The notes under the pieces are model-generated. The model saw only the letters and a list, made by a program, of their open reading frames with translations, was not told the origin of the DNA and did not search any database. Shown here in pieces: positions 1 to 8,287 of a stretch of DNA of 64,000 nucleotides. Each line of letters opens with the position of its first letter. Positions within the stretch are counted from its first letter, which is position 1. The translations under genes and the position numbers were made by a program. The stretch comes from Amylolactobacillus amylophilus DSM 20533 = JCM 1125 (GTDB lineage Bacteria; Bacillota; Bacilli; Lactobacillales; Lactobacillaceae): NCBI RefSeq assembly GCF_001936335.1, contig NZ_CP018888.1:868001-932000 (forward strand), read 5' to 3'.

Positions 1-1
1 C

Positions 2-832
2 GATTTTCTACTCGATAGTAATGGCAATATTATCGCTTTAGCAACCAGTTTGACTGCTAAGAAAGAGGATAAGTACGTTGAGGACAGGATCATCAAGATT
101 TCTACGGCTACTGGTCAGGTGAGCGAGCTGGTTAACTTTAAGGACCTGTTACCGGATTTATACCAGAAGGCAACGGGGCTCGATCAGTCGACCAACAATA
201 AGGGCTACCACGATGTAATTCACGCCAATGCCCTCCAATTGATTGACGACAACACAGTTCTCATTAGTTCACGCGAGACCTCGTCGATTCTGAAAATCAG
301 TGCGTTAAACGATAAGCCAAAAATAGAATATGCGATTTCGGATGAATCCGTCTGGGATGATGTTGAGCTGGGTGCCGACGTATTGACCAAGGATGGCGAT
401 TTCACGGCGCAAGCTGGACAGCACTCCATCACGTATGTGCCAACGGACGAGGAAGGTGTGTATGAGGTTTACATGTTCAATAACAACTCTGGTTTGATGG
501 ACTCACGGAGCGACTTCGAGTTTAAGAACTACGACGGCATTGGCGGCTTAAGCGCCACATCGATGGACAATTCCTATTATTATCGCTATCGCGTGGACGA
601 GAACAAGGGCACATTCACTTTGATCGACCAAATTGCGGTGCCATATTCAACATTTATCAGTAGTGTACAGACTATCGGTGAACATGTGCTAATTGATTCT
701 GGTCAGAAGTCCCTCTTCACCGAGTACGATGCTGCTGGCAAGGCAATCAGGACGTTCACGGTCAAAGGAAAAACTAAGTTCATCTACCGTGTCTATAAGT
801 ACTATTTCAACGATTTCTACTTCGTCAATTAA
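2..832 (+). CDS. Aryl-sulfate sulfotransferase family protein (C-terminal part)
   Basis: The reading frame is open from base 2, so the 5' end of the gene lies outside the window; only about 276 residues are visible. The middle carries a segment typical of arylsulfotransferases (HANALQLIDDNTVLISSRE), where a histidine is followed by a beta-propeller blade reading LISSRxTSxILKI. Known members of the family transfer sulfuryl groups between phenolic compounds, and many are exported; the N-terminus that would show a signal peptide is not in the window. A strong terminator follows within 35 bases and the next gene faces the other way, so this is the last gene of its unit. The substrate cannot be deduced. 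Confidence 0.75.
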   Translation, partial: DFLLDSNGNIIALATSLTAKKEDKYVEDRIIKISTATGQVSELVNFKDLLPDLYQKATGLDQSTNNKGYHDVIHANALQLIDDNTVLISSRETSSILKISALNDKPKIEYAISDESVWDDVELGADVLTKDGDFTAQAGQHSITYVPTDEEGVYEVYMFNNNSGLMDSRSDFEFKNYDGIGGLSATSMDNSYYYRYRVDENKGTFTLIDQIAVPYSTFISSVQTIGEHVLIDSGQKSLFTEYDAAGKAIRTFTVKGKTKFIYRVYKYYFNDFYFVN

Positions 833-866
833 GCGTCCTAGATATTCGATATTTTCCTAAGTTAAC

Positions 867-897
867 AAAAGAACCGGCACATGGCCGGTTCTTTTTT
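867..897 (+). terminator. Rho-independent terminator after the sulfotransferase gene
   Basis: An inverted repeat AGAACCGGC/GCCGGTTCT with a short loop is followed by a run of six T. It closes the forward unit and also lies just past the 3' end of the reverse pyrE-like gene. Confidence 0.85.
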
Positions 898-940
898 CTG
901 GAATAGATTCTATTAAGCGATGCTAATTAATTTGTTCTTT

Positions 941-1588
941 TTACTCGCCAAATTTCTCCGGCCAAGTTGTGGGATTCTCGTGCCAGTACTTCAGTGTCAG
1001 ATTAAAATCTTCATCTACTAACCTGAAGAGGACGGCCTCCTCGATTAGGTGAGTATAGTCGGTTAATGTAAATAATTTAAGTTGAAGGCGTTCGAGTTGA
1101 CGCACCACATCAGGTAATTGGTAGCTGAAGATTGCGGCAATGCCTAGCACTGTCGCACCAGTCTCGCGCACCGCGGCAGCTGCATTAGTTGAACCAGCGC
1201 CACTCGCAATCAAATCGTCAATCAGGACAACCTTATCTTCGGCAGTCAATTTACCCTCTAGTTCGCGAATTAACCCATGATGATTTAGATCCGCATGGAC
1301 GTATATAAACGGCAGCTCCAGCCGGTCACTGACTAGTGCAGCGTAGGCAATGCCTGCCGTTGGCACGCCACAAATCACCGTCGCCTCTGGAAATTGTTCT
1401 CTGACAAGTTGGGCCAGATTCTTCGTGATGCGCTCTCTAATTCTCGGGTAGGCCATAGTTAAGCGATTATCCGTATAAATTGGCGCTGTGATCTCCTCAT
1501 TCCAAACAAATGGTGGGTTAGTGCTCAGCTGAACCGCACGAATATTCAACAAATCTTTGACTGTATCTGAAGCAACTTTATCATTCAT
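941..1588 (-). CDS. Orotate phosphoribosyltransferase-like protein (PyrE family, altered active site)
   Basis: The 215-residue protein has the length and fold signature of PyrE. The PRPP-binding loop VLIDDLIASGAGS is at residues 121-133, and the segment IYTDNRLTMAYP (37-48) resembles the OPRT N-terminus. In typical PyrE enzymes the stretch before the conserved HG contains an Arg and two Lys (pattern YVRSKxKxHG) that act in catalysis across the dimer. Here the collinear stretch reads YVHADLNHHG (96-105), so all three basic residues are replaced. It may be a PyrE paralogue with another substrate or a regulatory role rather than the housekeeping enzyme. It is monocistronic, with no other pyr gene adjacent, and a cre-like box lies about 41 bases upstream. 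The start has an AGGGAG ribosome binding site. Confidence 0.7.
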   Translation of the reverse strand: MNDKVASDTVKDLLNIRAVQLSTNPPFVWNEEITAPIYTDNRLTMAYPRIRERITKNLAQLVREQFPEATVICGVPTAGIAYAALVSDRLELPFIYVHADLNHHGLIRELEGKLTAEDKVVLIDDLIASGAGSTNAAAAVRETGATVLGIAAIFSYQLPDVVRQLERLQLKLFTLTDYTHLIEEAVLFRLVDEDFNLTLKYWHENPTTWPEKFGE

Positions 1589-1628
1589 TTCAACTTACTC
1601 CCTTTTTGCGATATTTACTTAAGCTTAA

Positions 1629-1642
1629 TCGAAGCGCTTACA
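1629..1642. promoter_or_regulatory. cre-like box (CcpA) upstream of the PyrE-like gene
   Basis: Read on the reverse strand this is TGTAAGCGCTTCGA, matching about 12 of 14 positions of the catabolite-responsive element consensus TGWAARCGYTWNCA, with a perfect palindromic core AAGCGCTT. It lies in the divergent promoter region between the pyrE-like gene and the gene at 1737. This predicts carbon catabolite control of at least one of them. Confidence 0.5.
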
Positions 1643-1704
1643 TGTGTCAATTGTATCCTGTTTTTCTGGTAAAAGGAGCGAAATAAATGTAGAATCGAGT
1701 TAAT

Positions 1705-1718
1705 TGAAAGCGGTTATA
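1705..1718 (+). promoter_or_regulatory. Second cre-like box in the same divergent region
   Basis: TGAAAGCGGTTATA matches the cre consensus except for one core base and one flank base. It sits 19 bases before the start of the gene at 1737 and overlaps its leader. It is weaker than the site at 1629. Confidence 0.3.
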
Positions 1719-1736
1719 TTTTAAAGGGGGAACAAT

Positions 1737-2165
1737 ATGAGTAAAAATTCTTTGGACTTGAGCATTCATCCACATGGGGATCGATCTGCCGAGGAGATCG
1801 CGCAACTGGTTGACAAACACATGGAGGCACGGCAACAAAGATTTGAGCATTTCAAAGATGCAAACGAGATGTTTCACCGGCACCTCTTAGAGACGACAGA
1901 TAAATTGAATGAATACGGTCATTCATTGGCACAAGAATGTCGTACTACTGTAGACCAATTACAGGGTAATTGCATGGAGTTTACCGATAAGGTGCAGGAC
2001 ATCCTAAACGATAATAAGGACCTGGCCATCCCGTTGGCTAAGGTTGCGGTTGCACCGGTGGTGGCAGGAATTCTCGGGCTGACTGCGATCGTGATCACGC
2101 GGCAATCTGGCTACAAGGAGAAAGTTAATCGGGTCACTGGGAAGACGAAGATTAGAATTAGATAG
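1737..2165 (+). CDS. Hypothetical protein with helical region and C-terminal membrane segment
   Basis: I do not recognise this 142-residue protein. Residues 15-95 are charged and look alpha-helical, possibly coiled coil, with several His and Cys (H11, H13, H28, H38, C68, C79). Residues 97-121 form one clear hydrophobic segment, followed by a basic tail ending KTKIRIR. The layout suggests a membrane-anchored helical protein with its N-terminus on one side of the membrane. The AAAGGGGG ribosome binding site just before the ATG is strong. It is divergent from the pyrE-like gene and ends before a terminator-like hairpin. No function is assigned. Confidence 0.6.
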   Translation: MSKNSLDLSIHPHGDRSAEEIAQLVDKHMEARQQRFEHFKDANEMFHRHLLETTDKLNEYGHSLAQECRTTVDQLQGNCMEFTDKVQDILNDNKDLAIPLAKVAVAPVVAGILGLTAIVITRQSGYKEKVNRVTGKTKIRIR

Positions 2166-2308
2166 GGTAGCTATACAACAAACGTCAGTACTTTGACCAA
2201 CCGATTACGGTTAGTTATTTGCTGGCGTTTTACTGTGCTGTTTATTTAGTTACCTTTACTATCGCCGCGAAAGATCGATTAAACTCATAATCAGCTGTTG
2301 AGTACAAC

Positions 2309-2343
2309 AAAAAATTCCCCAAATCTAATTGGAGAATTTTTTT
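2309..2343. terminator. Terminator-like hairpin, probably bidirectional
   Basis: AAAAATTCCCC and GGAGAATTTTTTT flank a short loop, with A-rich and T-rich arms so that both strands end in a T tract. It lies between the forward gene ending at 2165 and the reverse gene ending at 2407. Confidence 0.7.
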
Positions 2344-2406
2344 ACGGTGATTAACCATCGTATTTTAATACCTGTTTTCTTTAACTGAAGCGGTCACGCT
2401 TTGCTC

Positions 2407-3756
2407 TTACCAACCGACGTTCTCATCCACCAGCGCATCCGGGATTTTGTTATCCCGTAAATCCGTAAATACTTCATGAAGCGTATCGATTGCGCGATCT
2501 AACTCCGCACGGGTCATTGTGAGAGCTGGTTGGAATCTCAGCACACTTTTGGCAATTGTGATAATCGCGAGCCCCTTGGCAAAGGCCTGATAGATAATCT
2601 TGAGGCCAGCGGCCTGATCTTTCTCGTGGGTCACCTTGTCCTTCACAATCTCAATTCCGAGATTCAAGCCAATTCCGCGAACATCACCGATGAAATCAAA
2701 CTCTGACTGCATTGCTTGGAACCGCTGCTTCGCATATTCGCCATCAACACGCGACTTCTCGACAAGCTGTTCCTCCTCAATCACCTCAATGGTAGCTAGA
2801 GCTGCCGCGCAGCACACGGGATTGCCGGCGGTAGTGAACAGGTGTGCCGGTGCCTCCAGGCTATCCATGATTTTACTGCGACCGACAACCGCACTAATCG
2901 GCATGCCGGAGCCTAAGGACTTCGCCGTAGAGAGTAAATCTGGCTCGATGTCGAAGTGTTGGATGGCCCACCATTTACCGGTACGCCCCATCCCTTGTTG
3001 GACTTCATCCACCGCAAACAAAATTCCGTTCTCCTTACAAAGGGCGTAAAGTTCCTCGACATAGTCCTTTGGTGGCACGACAATCCCCGCATCACCAGCC
3101 ACGGGCTCCATGATGACGCAAGCAACTTCCTCGGCTGGCACGTAGGTGGCGAACAGGTCTTTAACGGCTTGGATACATTCTTCAACGACCTCCGCCGTAC
3201 TTTTATTTGCCCGATATACATCCGGGTAAGGGATATGGAAAATACCGGGGACTAACGGCGACATCTTACGGCGCATATTGAGACTTAGTGCCGAAAGTGA
3301 CATCGAACCATAAGTTGCACCGTGGTAAGAGTTCACAAAGGAGATGATGTACGGCCGTTTAGTGTATGCACGTGCCAACTTGATGATTGCATCATTGGCG
3401 TCCGAACCCGATAAGCCAAACGCTACTTTTTTGTCGAAATCACCCGGGGTAATCTCCGTCAGCTTCTTTGCCAGCTGCACAACCGGCTCGGTGTGGTAGT
3501 AGGCGGGGGTGTAGTGCAATAACTTGTCTTCTTGAGCGCGCATCGCGGCAACTACCTTGGGGTGTCGGTGACCAACATTGATGGCACTCGCACTCGTGAT
3601 GAGGTCGAGGTATTCCTTGCCGTCGATATCGACTAGCGTACTGCCTAGCGCATGGTCGATGACTAAATCGTAATAAGGAATCCGGGCAAAAGGTGCGAAA
3701 TAGCGCTTCTCGTCCTGAACGAACTGCTTGGCCTTACTTGTCTTTTGTTGCGTCAT
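2407..3756 (-). CDS. PLP-dependent class III aminotransferase, isoleucine 2-epimerase-like
   Basis: This is a 449-residue fold-type I enzyme of the GABA aminotransferase class. The cofactor aspartate is in FAVDEVQQGMGRTG and the Schiff-base lysine in STAKSLGSGMP. As I recall the Lactobacillus buchneri isoleucine 2-epimerase (a branched-chain amino-acid racemase), it shares distinctive segments with this protein: SASAINVGHRH, HYTPAYYH, HLFTTAGNPVC, AYAKQRF and a final GW. I therefore favour racemase over transaminase, without proof. The gene overlaps the 3' end of the upstream permease by 23 bases, so translation is probably coupled. The pair suggests uptake or export and interconversion of branched-chain amino acids. 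Confidence 0.75.
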   Translation of the reverse strand: MTQQKTSKAKQFVQDEKRYFAPFARIPYYDLVIDHALGSTLVDIDGKEYLDLITSASAINVGHRHPKVVAAMRAQEDKLLHYTPAYYHTEPVVQLAKKLTEITPGDFDKKVAFGLSGSDANDAIIKLARAYTKRPYIISFVNSYHGATYGSMSLSALSLNMRRKMSPLVPGIFHIPYPDVYRANKSTAEVVEECIQAVKDLFATYVPAEEVACVIMEPVAGDAGIVVPPKDYVEELYALCKENGILFAVDEVQQGMGRTGKWWAIQHFDIEPDLLSTAKSLGSGMPISAVVGRSKIMDSLEAPAHLFTTAGNPVCCAAALATIEVIEEEQLVEKSRVDGEYAKQRFQAMQSEFDFIGDVRGIGLNLGIEIVKDKVTHEKDQAAGLKIIYQAFAKGLAIITIAKSVLRFQPALTMTRAELDRAIDTLHEVFTDLRDNKIPDALVDENVGW

Positions 3757-4915
3757 TTGCTAAACCTACTTTCATGTTCTCGGCTAATTCTGCGCTGTTT
3801 TCAGTGGACCGATTGTGCTTCACGAAATCATAAATTTCACGACCAATAATCAGGAAGATTAAGATCACCCCAATATAACCGGTAATCGGGTAGATTACCG
3901 CCACTAATTGGCCGAACGGTACTTGGCTAATGACGAAGGTGATAATGGTCAGTGCAAGAATGATTAAGCGGTACTTATTCTTAGACGCGTTACGGCCAAC
4001 CAGCGAGTAGGCTACCGTCCAAGTCATTGGTGCTGCGGTACTGAATATTTCCTCCAGGAGGATCAGTGAGAAGAAGAAGCTGATGATTGTTGAGATGTTG
4101 CCAGCGAGGAGGAGTACAGGCACCTGAACCTTTAAAACCTGGCCAATCTCGCTCAACATCGCGAGATTTAAGAGGAGAGCAGAAGCCATCAGGGCGATTC
4201 CGGCGAATACACCGCCGAGAACCGCCTCTTTTTTGTTCTTAGCGGACTTACCGAGGACTGTGATGAATGGTACGCCAACCACAATATTATTGGCGACGAA
4301 TAAGAAAGCTGAGAGTACCCAAGAAAAACTCTGATTGCCGGCACCGTAGATAATCCCCTTGCTGCTTCTTAAAACATCGTCTGCAGTAGCGAGGCCACCA
4401 GGGTTTTTCAACAGTGAGATCCCAGCGATCACAATCGTGAAGAGGATGGTCAGCGGTCCCAGGTAGCTGATGATATCGATGAGACGATTGAACCCGAAGA
4501 GGGTGGTAATAAACACAATCACGGTCATCCCGACGGTACCAACAAGATTGGGCCAGCCGAAATACTCATTAACTGTGGCGCCGGCACCGGAAACCATGAT
4601 GACTCCAATGAGGAAACAGAAAAATGGCGTGTACCATTCCATGAATGTACCAAAGATTTTGCCACAATAATGTCTAATACCGTTACTAGCGAGCTCATTA
4701 CGGTGGTTAAAGCCGTAGCGCATGAGCACGGCGCCTAAGACTACGAATAATGTCATCGCCACGAATACACCTAGAATTCCCTTTAAACCGTAATTGGTGA
4801 AGAATTGGAGCACCTCTTGCCCGCTGGCGAAGCCGGAGCCAATGAGGAAGGCGATAATAGCACCCGCAAATTTAAAGACGTTCATTACACTGAGTTTGGT
4901 CGTTGTCTGTTCCAT
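3734..4915 (-). CDS. YkvI-type integral membrane transporter
   Basis: The protein has 10-11 hydrophobic segments. The first begins FKFAGAIIAFLIGSGFASGQE, with the glycine-rich unwound-helix motif seen in YkvI and aromatic/branched-chain amino-acid permeases of the APC superfamily. The start at 4915 (MEQTT) is preferred over the in-frame ATG at 4927: GGAG stands six bases before it, whereas the upstream ATG directly abuts its AAGGG. It is the first gene of a two-gene operon with the epimerase-like enzyme, so an amino acid is the likely cargo. The substrate is inferred from context only. Confidence 0.7.
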   Translation of the reverse strand: MEQTTTKLSVMNVFKFAGAIIAFLIGSGFASGQEVLQFFTNYGLKGILGVFVAMTLFVVLGAVLMRYGFNHRNELASNGIRHYCGKIFGTFMEWYTPFFCFLIGVIMVSGAGATVNEYFGWPNLVGTVGMTVIVFITTLFGFNRLIDIISYLGPLTILFTIVIAGISLLKNPGGLATADDVLRSSKGIIYGAGNQSFSWVLSAFLFVANNIVVGVPFITVLGKSAKNKKEAVLGGVFAGIALMASALLLNLAMLSEIGQVLKVQVPVLLLAGNISTIISFFFSLILLEEIFSTAAPMTWTVAYSLVGRNASKNKYRLIILALTIITFVISQVPFGQLVAVIYPITGYIGVILIFLIIGREIYDFVKHNRSTENSAELAENMKVGLANDATKDK

Positions 4916-5062
4916 ATTTGACTCCATTCCCTTATAAATTCTAGTTCAGTCGCAGATTTAAATAATAAAAAATAATGAATAAGGTGAGGTAATCTTAGGA
5001 TATAATTAAGAACTAGTCAAGAATTATTTTATCTTTTAATTTGTTGGCGAAAAAAACGCTAA

Positions 5063-5090
5063 AGAAAAAAGCCGTCGGCTGACGGCTTGT
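5063..5090 (-). terminator. Rho-independent terminator of the MFS gene at 5108
   Basis: On the reverse strand AAGCCGTC, a four-base loop and GACGGCTT are followed by TTTTTTC. It separates the MFS gene from the YkvI promoter region. Confidence 0.85.
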
Positions 5091-5107
5091 AGCGGTAGTA
5101 TTTCGGA

Positions 5108-6301
5108 TCAATTTTGCTTTGTAATGGCAGTCGTTTTTCTTTTGCTAACTACGTCGAAGATTAAAACGGAAAGTAGCACCAGGCCAGCGGCGACGATAAA
5201 TAATGACTGATAGGAGATAGCTTCAATCACCAGGGCGCCGATTAGGGGACCAAAGGCGCGTCCGGCGGATGCTGTCGCCATGACGAACCCCTGGTATTTC
5301 CCCTTCTCAAGTAGACTCGCACGATCGTTGACGAAGGTTGAAACTGCGGGGAAAGCCAGGATTTCACCGATTGTGAGCACCGCCATTGCAATCATGAACG
5401 CAGCGTAATGTGTCGCGGTAATCAAAAAGAGAAAGGCAACGGCAAACAGGATAAATCCTGTATACAGACGGCCGCGTAGGTGCTGGGTTAAGAAATCGTC
5501 AAAGTGGGTGAGAAGCGGTTGAAAGAAGACAATGAGAATGCCGTTTAGGGTCCAGAGTAGGCTGTAACTCCGGACACTCATCCCGAGGCTAATCATGTAA
5601 GTCGAGATGTTACTCTGCCATTGCTCGTAGGCAATCCAGGAGACAAAGAGGCAGACCAGGACCAAGATAATCCCTGTTCTGTCAAAAGTGGTGCCGGCTC
5701 CTGTGAGCTCGGTCTCACGGCCAGATTTGACGGCTTCTTTTGCATCATTCAATCCCTTGAACTCAAGGACAATGACCACGCTGAAACCGGCGAAGAGGAT
5801 GAAGGCGAGTAGGAAAATATACGTGATGCCAAGCGGCAAGATTAAGCCAACGATAAGCGAGCCAAAGACCAGACCGAGGTTGCTGGTGAAGTATAGTACG
5901 TTGAAAATATAGCTAGTTTGCTTGCTTTTGATGAGGGTTGCGGTTGAATTGACGCCCGTATTGACCATACCGTTACCTAAGCCGATGGTAATGAGCAGGA
6001 TGGCGTAGGTCGGCCAGCCGTGGAAGAAGATGAGTAGCCCGGCGGAAATTCCCGAAATGGAGATACCGAGAATCATCGTTTGGTAGGGATGCCACTTATC
6101 AAAGAGAAAGCCACCGAGGAAGTTTCCGAGCACGGTGAAACCTGAGTTGACGAGTAGTACCATCGCCGCTACGGTGAGCGGTTCGTGTAAATACTCGTGC
6201 ATGTAGATGGTGGTCAACGGCCAGATGAAGCTAATACCCGTGTTGACGATGAGTGAGCCGAGAAACAGCCAGATTAGCTTTACAGGATCCTTGCGTGTCA
6301 A
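5108..6301 (-). CDS. Major facilitator superfamily transporter
   Basis: The 397-residue protein has about 12 membrane helices with a central cytoplasmic loop near residues 185-205. The loop between helices 2 and 3 reads GGFLFDKWHPY, a variant of the MFS signature GxLaDrxGrk. The shape is that of a drug/H+ antiporter of the YttB or MDR type, but the substrate cannot be read from sequence. The start is a TTG codon with GGGGGGAG nine bases upstream. It is monocistronic, closed by its own terminator, and divergent from the TMEM175-like gene. Confidence 0.75.
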   Translation of the reverse strand: MTRKDPVKLIWLFLGSLIVNTGISFIWPLTTIYMHEYLHEPLTVAAMVLLVNSGFTVLGNFLGGFLFDKWHPYQTMILGISISGISAGLLIFFHGWPTYAILLITIGLGNGMVNTGVNSTATLIKSKQTSYIFNVLYFTSNLGLVFGSLIVGLILPLGITYIFLLAFILFAGFSVVIVLEFKGLNDAKEAVKSGRETELTGAGTTFDRTGIILVLVCLFVSWIAYEQWQSNISTYMISLGMSVRSYSLLWTLNGILIVFFQPLLTHFDDFLTQHLRGRLYTGFILFAVAFLFLITATHYAAFMIAMAVLTIGEILAFPAVSTFVNDRASLLEKGKYQGFVMATASAGRAFGPLIGALVIEAISYQSLFIVAAGLVLLSVLIFDVVSKRKTTAITKQN

Positions 6302-6480
6302 AATTGAAAACTCCCCCCAAGTGAAATTTAATAACCATTCTATTTTGGCTTATTTAGCATGGTTTGACAAGAGTTCAACCAAGATAAAACGCGATAAGCA
6401 CTTCGAACCAATATTAGCTGCCAAACGTGCTAGAATCAGGGTGAAGATGACAATTGTTTTTTAATGGAGAGGGTGTAGAT

Positions 6481-7158
6481 ATGAAAGAATTTGGGCGCTT
6501 CCACGCATTTAGTGATGGGGTCTTTGCAATTCTCATCACAATTCTGGTGTTGGAGTTTCGTATGCTGTCCTTTACCCATGGTCACCTGGCGTCTGCATTG
6601 CTGGCTCAATGGCCCATTTTTCTCTCATATGTGATGGCCTATTTGTACGTCGGCACTCTTTGGCTCTTTCATCATGATTATTTCAGTCACTTGACGAGGG
6701 TCAGTCGACAGCTAAATATGCTGAATTTACTCTTATTATTTAGCATCACGTTCGTCGATTATCCGTTATATATTCTGAGTGCGGCGCTGCAGTCAGGCAG
6801 AGTTGCTGATCTTCAGGTAGCCATGATTCTGTATGGCTTGGTAGCCATGTTTGTCTCGTTCACATTTCTCATCATGTACCAATACGTTGGGCGGCACAAT
6901 GAGCTTCACGATAACCAAATTAAGTTGGGCGTATTCGATGAGATTAAGCATGATCCAGCCAAAAGTGTTTCAATCTATGGTCTGGCAATCATCACGACCT
7001 TTTGGTCAGTCTATGTGAGTGCTGCGCTAATTGTTGCCGGCATTGTTTTCCATTTCATTGCGTACCTCCGGATGAGTTCGCGGTTAGAGAAAGCCGAGAA
7101 CGCTGCACGCAAGCTCAAAGAGAAGGGTGGAGGTAGTGCAAAAATACGCGAGAATTAA
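6481..7158 (+). CDS. TMEM175/DUF1211-family potassium channel-like membrane protein
   Basis: The first helix carries the family signature in the form RFHAFSDGVFAILITILVLE (conserved RxxxFSD). Five more hydrophobic segments follow and the tail is a basic, lysine-rich helix. Bacterial TMEM175 proteins are K+-selective channels, so a role in potassium leak or membrane potential is likely. The ATG at 6481 is chosen because GGAGAGGG lies seven bases before it; an in-frame ATG at 6454 lacks a ribosome binding site. The length, 225 residues, is normal for the family. Confidence 0.8.
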   Translation: MKEFGRFHAFSDGVFAILITILVLEFRMLSFTHGHLASALLAQWPIFLSYVMAYLYVGTLWLFHHDYFSHLTRVSRQLNMLNLLLLFSITFVDYPLYILSAALQSGRVADLQVAMILYGLVAMFVSFTFLIMYQYVGRHNELHDNQIKLGVFDEIKHDPAKSVSIYGLAIITTFWSVYVSAALIVAGIVFHFIAYLRMSSRLEKAENAARKLKEKGGGSAKIREN

Positions 7159-7223
7159 GGAAATGTTCATGGTATACTGGAGTTAATAAGTGACAGTAGC
7201 GTCACATAACTGGAGGTATAACC

Positions 7224-8240
7224 ATGGCCCTAGGCAAAGTGATTAAACAACTACGTGAGGAGCGACGGCTCACCCAACCAGAGCTTTACGATGGACTGAT
7301 TAGCAAAAGACAGGCCATTCGCTTCGAACAGGATGATGCTGATATCAAAGGAATGGTTCTCTTGGCAATACTGCAGCGCTTAAGGATCACTGCGGAGGAG
7401 CTAAATAGGCGCTTGAACATGCCAGTTACAGATTCTACTCCAAAAGATCAAGAGTTGATGGAAGTCGAGCACCAACTCTTGAACCAGCAATTTCCGCTAG
7501 CAAATAGCAGGACATTCTATAGTAAGAATCGTTTCTCAAGTGATAAGCACAGAGTGCGGCTAGCCATTTTAGCCATCCTCAATCTCCCTGAGGACCTGGC
7601 GGAACGAGACGTCGACTTCCTGATGGATGAACTAGACGCGACGAGCAAATTATCGCAGGCACAGGTTGAGCTATTCGTTCAGAATTTGGATAAGTTTCCA
7701 AAGTACGAGCAAGGGCTGATTCTGAAGCGCCTGACGAAGGAAGTAGAGCAACCAGTGATGTTGCAGAATCCGTGTTTGCAATCTATCTACTTTAATCAGG
7801 CATTAAACTTTCATCTGTTGGTGCAGGGGAATACTACGGCAGCCCAAAGGGTATTAGAGAACTATCAAGAGCAGCTGCAGTCACTCCCTGATGATAGCCA
7901 GATTAAGTATCGTAGTTGGCAGTTATTGCTAGATGTCGCCACCGGTCAGCCGGAGGCAGCAGTAGAAATTGGCAAGCGAGCTCAACTTCTGCTCCTACTC
8001 GGGCAAGCAACTGCTGCGGATAGATTAGTCGACCGCAGGAGACGGGTTCAGCTCCAATTTAAACTGAGCCATGCTTGGACGTCAGGAGAAATTGGCATGG
8101 TTGCGCGGAGGTTGAATAAGCGACCAAAGGGGTCTCTAGAATCAGCTAAGGACTTCTTGGGTCACTATGAGGGCTTGGCCGAAGCGGTCAAGCAAGGAAA
8201 TAAGCCGCTCAGCTATTATCTCAATAATTACGATTACTAA
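7224..8240 (+). CDS. Rgg/GadR/MutR-type helix-turn-helix regulator
   Basis: Residues 3-60 form an XRE-like helix-turn-helix (KVIKQLREERRLTQPELYDG). The spacing and the SKRQAIRFEQDDADI segment match Rgg proteins, and the remaining 270 residues are helical repeats as in the peptide-binding TPR-like domain of that class. Rgg regulators usually respond to short secreted peptides encoded next to them. I saw no convincing short peptide gene in the 65 bases upstream or before the terminator downstream, so the ligand, if any, is encoded elsewhere. AGGTATAACC precedes the ATG. A bidirectional terminator follows. Confidence 0.7.
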   Translation: MALGKVIKQLREERRLTQPELYDGLISKRQAIRFEQDDADIKGMVLLAILQRLRITAEELNRRLNMPVTDSTPKDQELMEVEHQLLNQQFPLANSRTFYSKNRFSSDKHRVRLAILAILNLPEDLAERDVDFLMDELDATSKLSQAQVELFVQNLDKFPKYEQGLILKRLTKEVEQPVMLQNPCLQSIYFNQALNFHLLVQGNTTAAQRVLENYQEQLQSLPDDSQIKYRSWQLLLDVATGQPEAAVEIGKRAQLLLLLGQATAADRLVDRRRRVQLQFKLSHAWTSGEIGMVARRLNKRPKGSLESAKDFLGHYEGLAEAVKQGNKPLSYYLNNYDY

Positions 8241-8254
8241 TAATTTCTAATCAT

Positions 8255-8281
8255 AAAAGCCACCCCAAAGGGGTGGCTTTT
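8255..8281. terminator. Bidirectional terminator
   Basis: A near-perfect palindrome, AAAAGCCACCCC / GGGGTGGCTTTT with a three-base loop, sits between two convergent genes and gives a T tract on both strands. Confidence 0.9.
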
Positions 8282-8287
8282 ATTTGT

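Noticed and set aside
7158-7224. Short hydrophobic signalling peptide gene next to the Rgg-like regulator
   Set aside because: The 65-base gap and the 45 bases after the gene contain no start codon with a ribosome binding site and hydrophobic frame.
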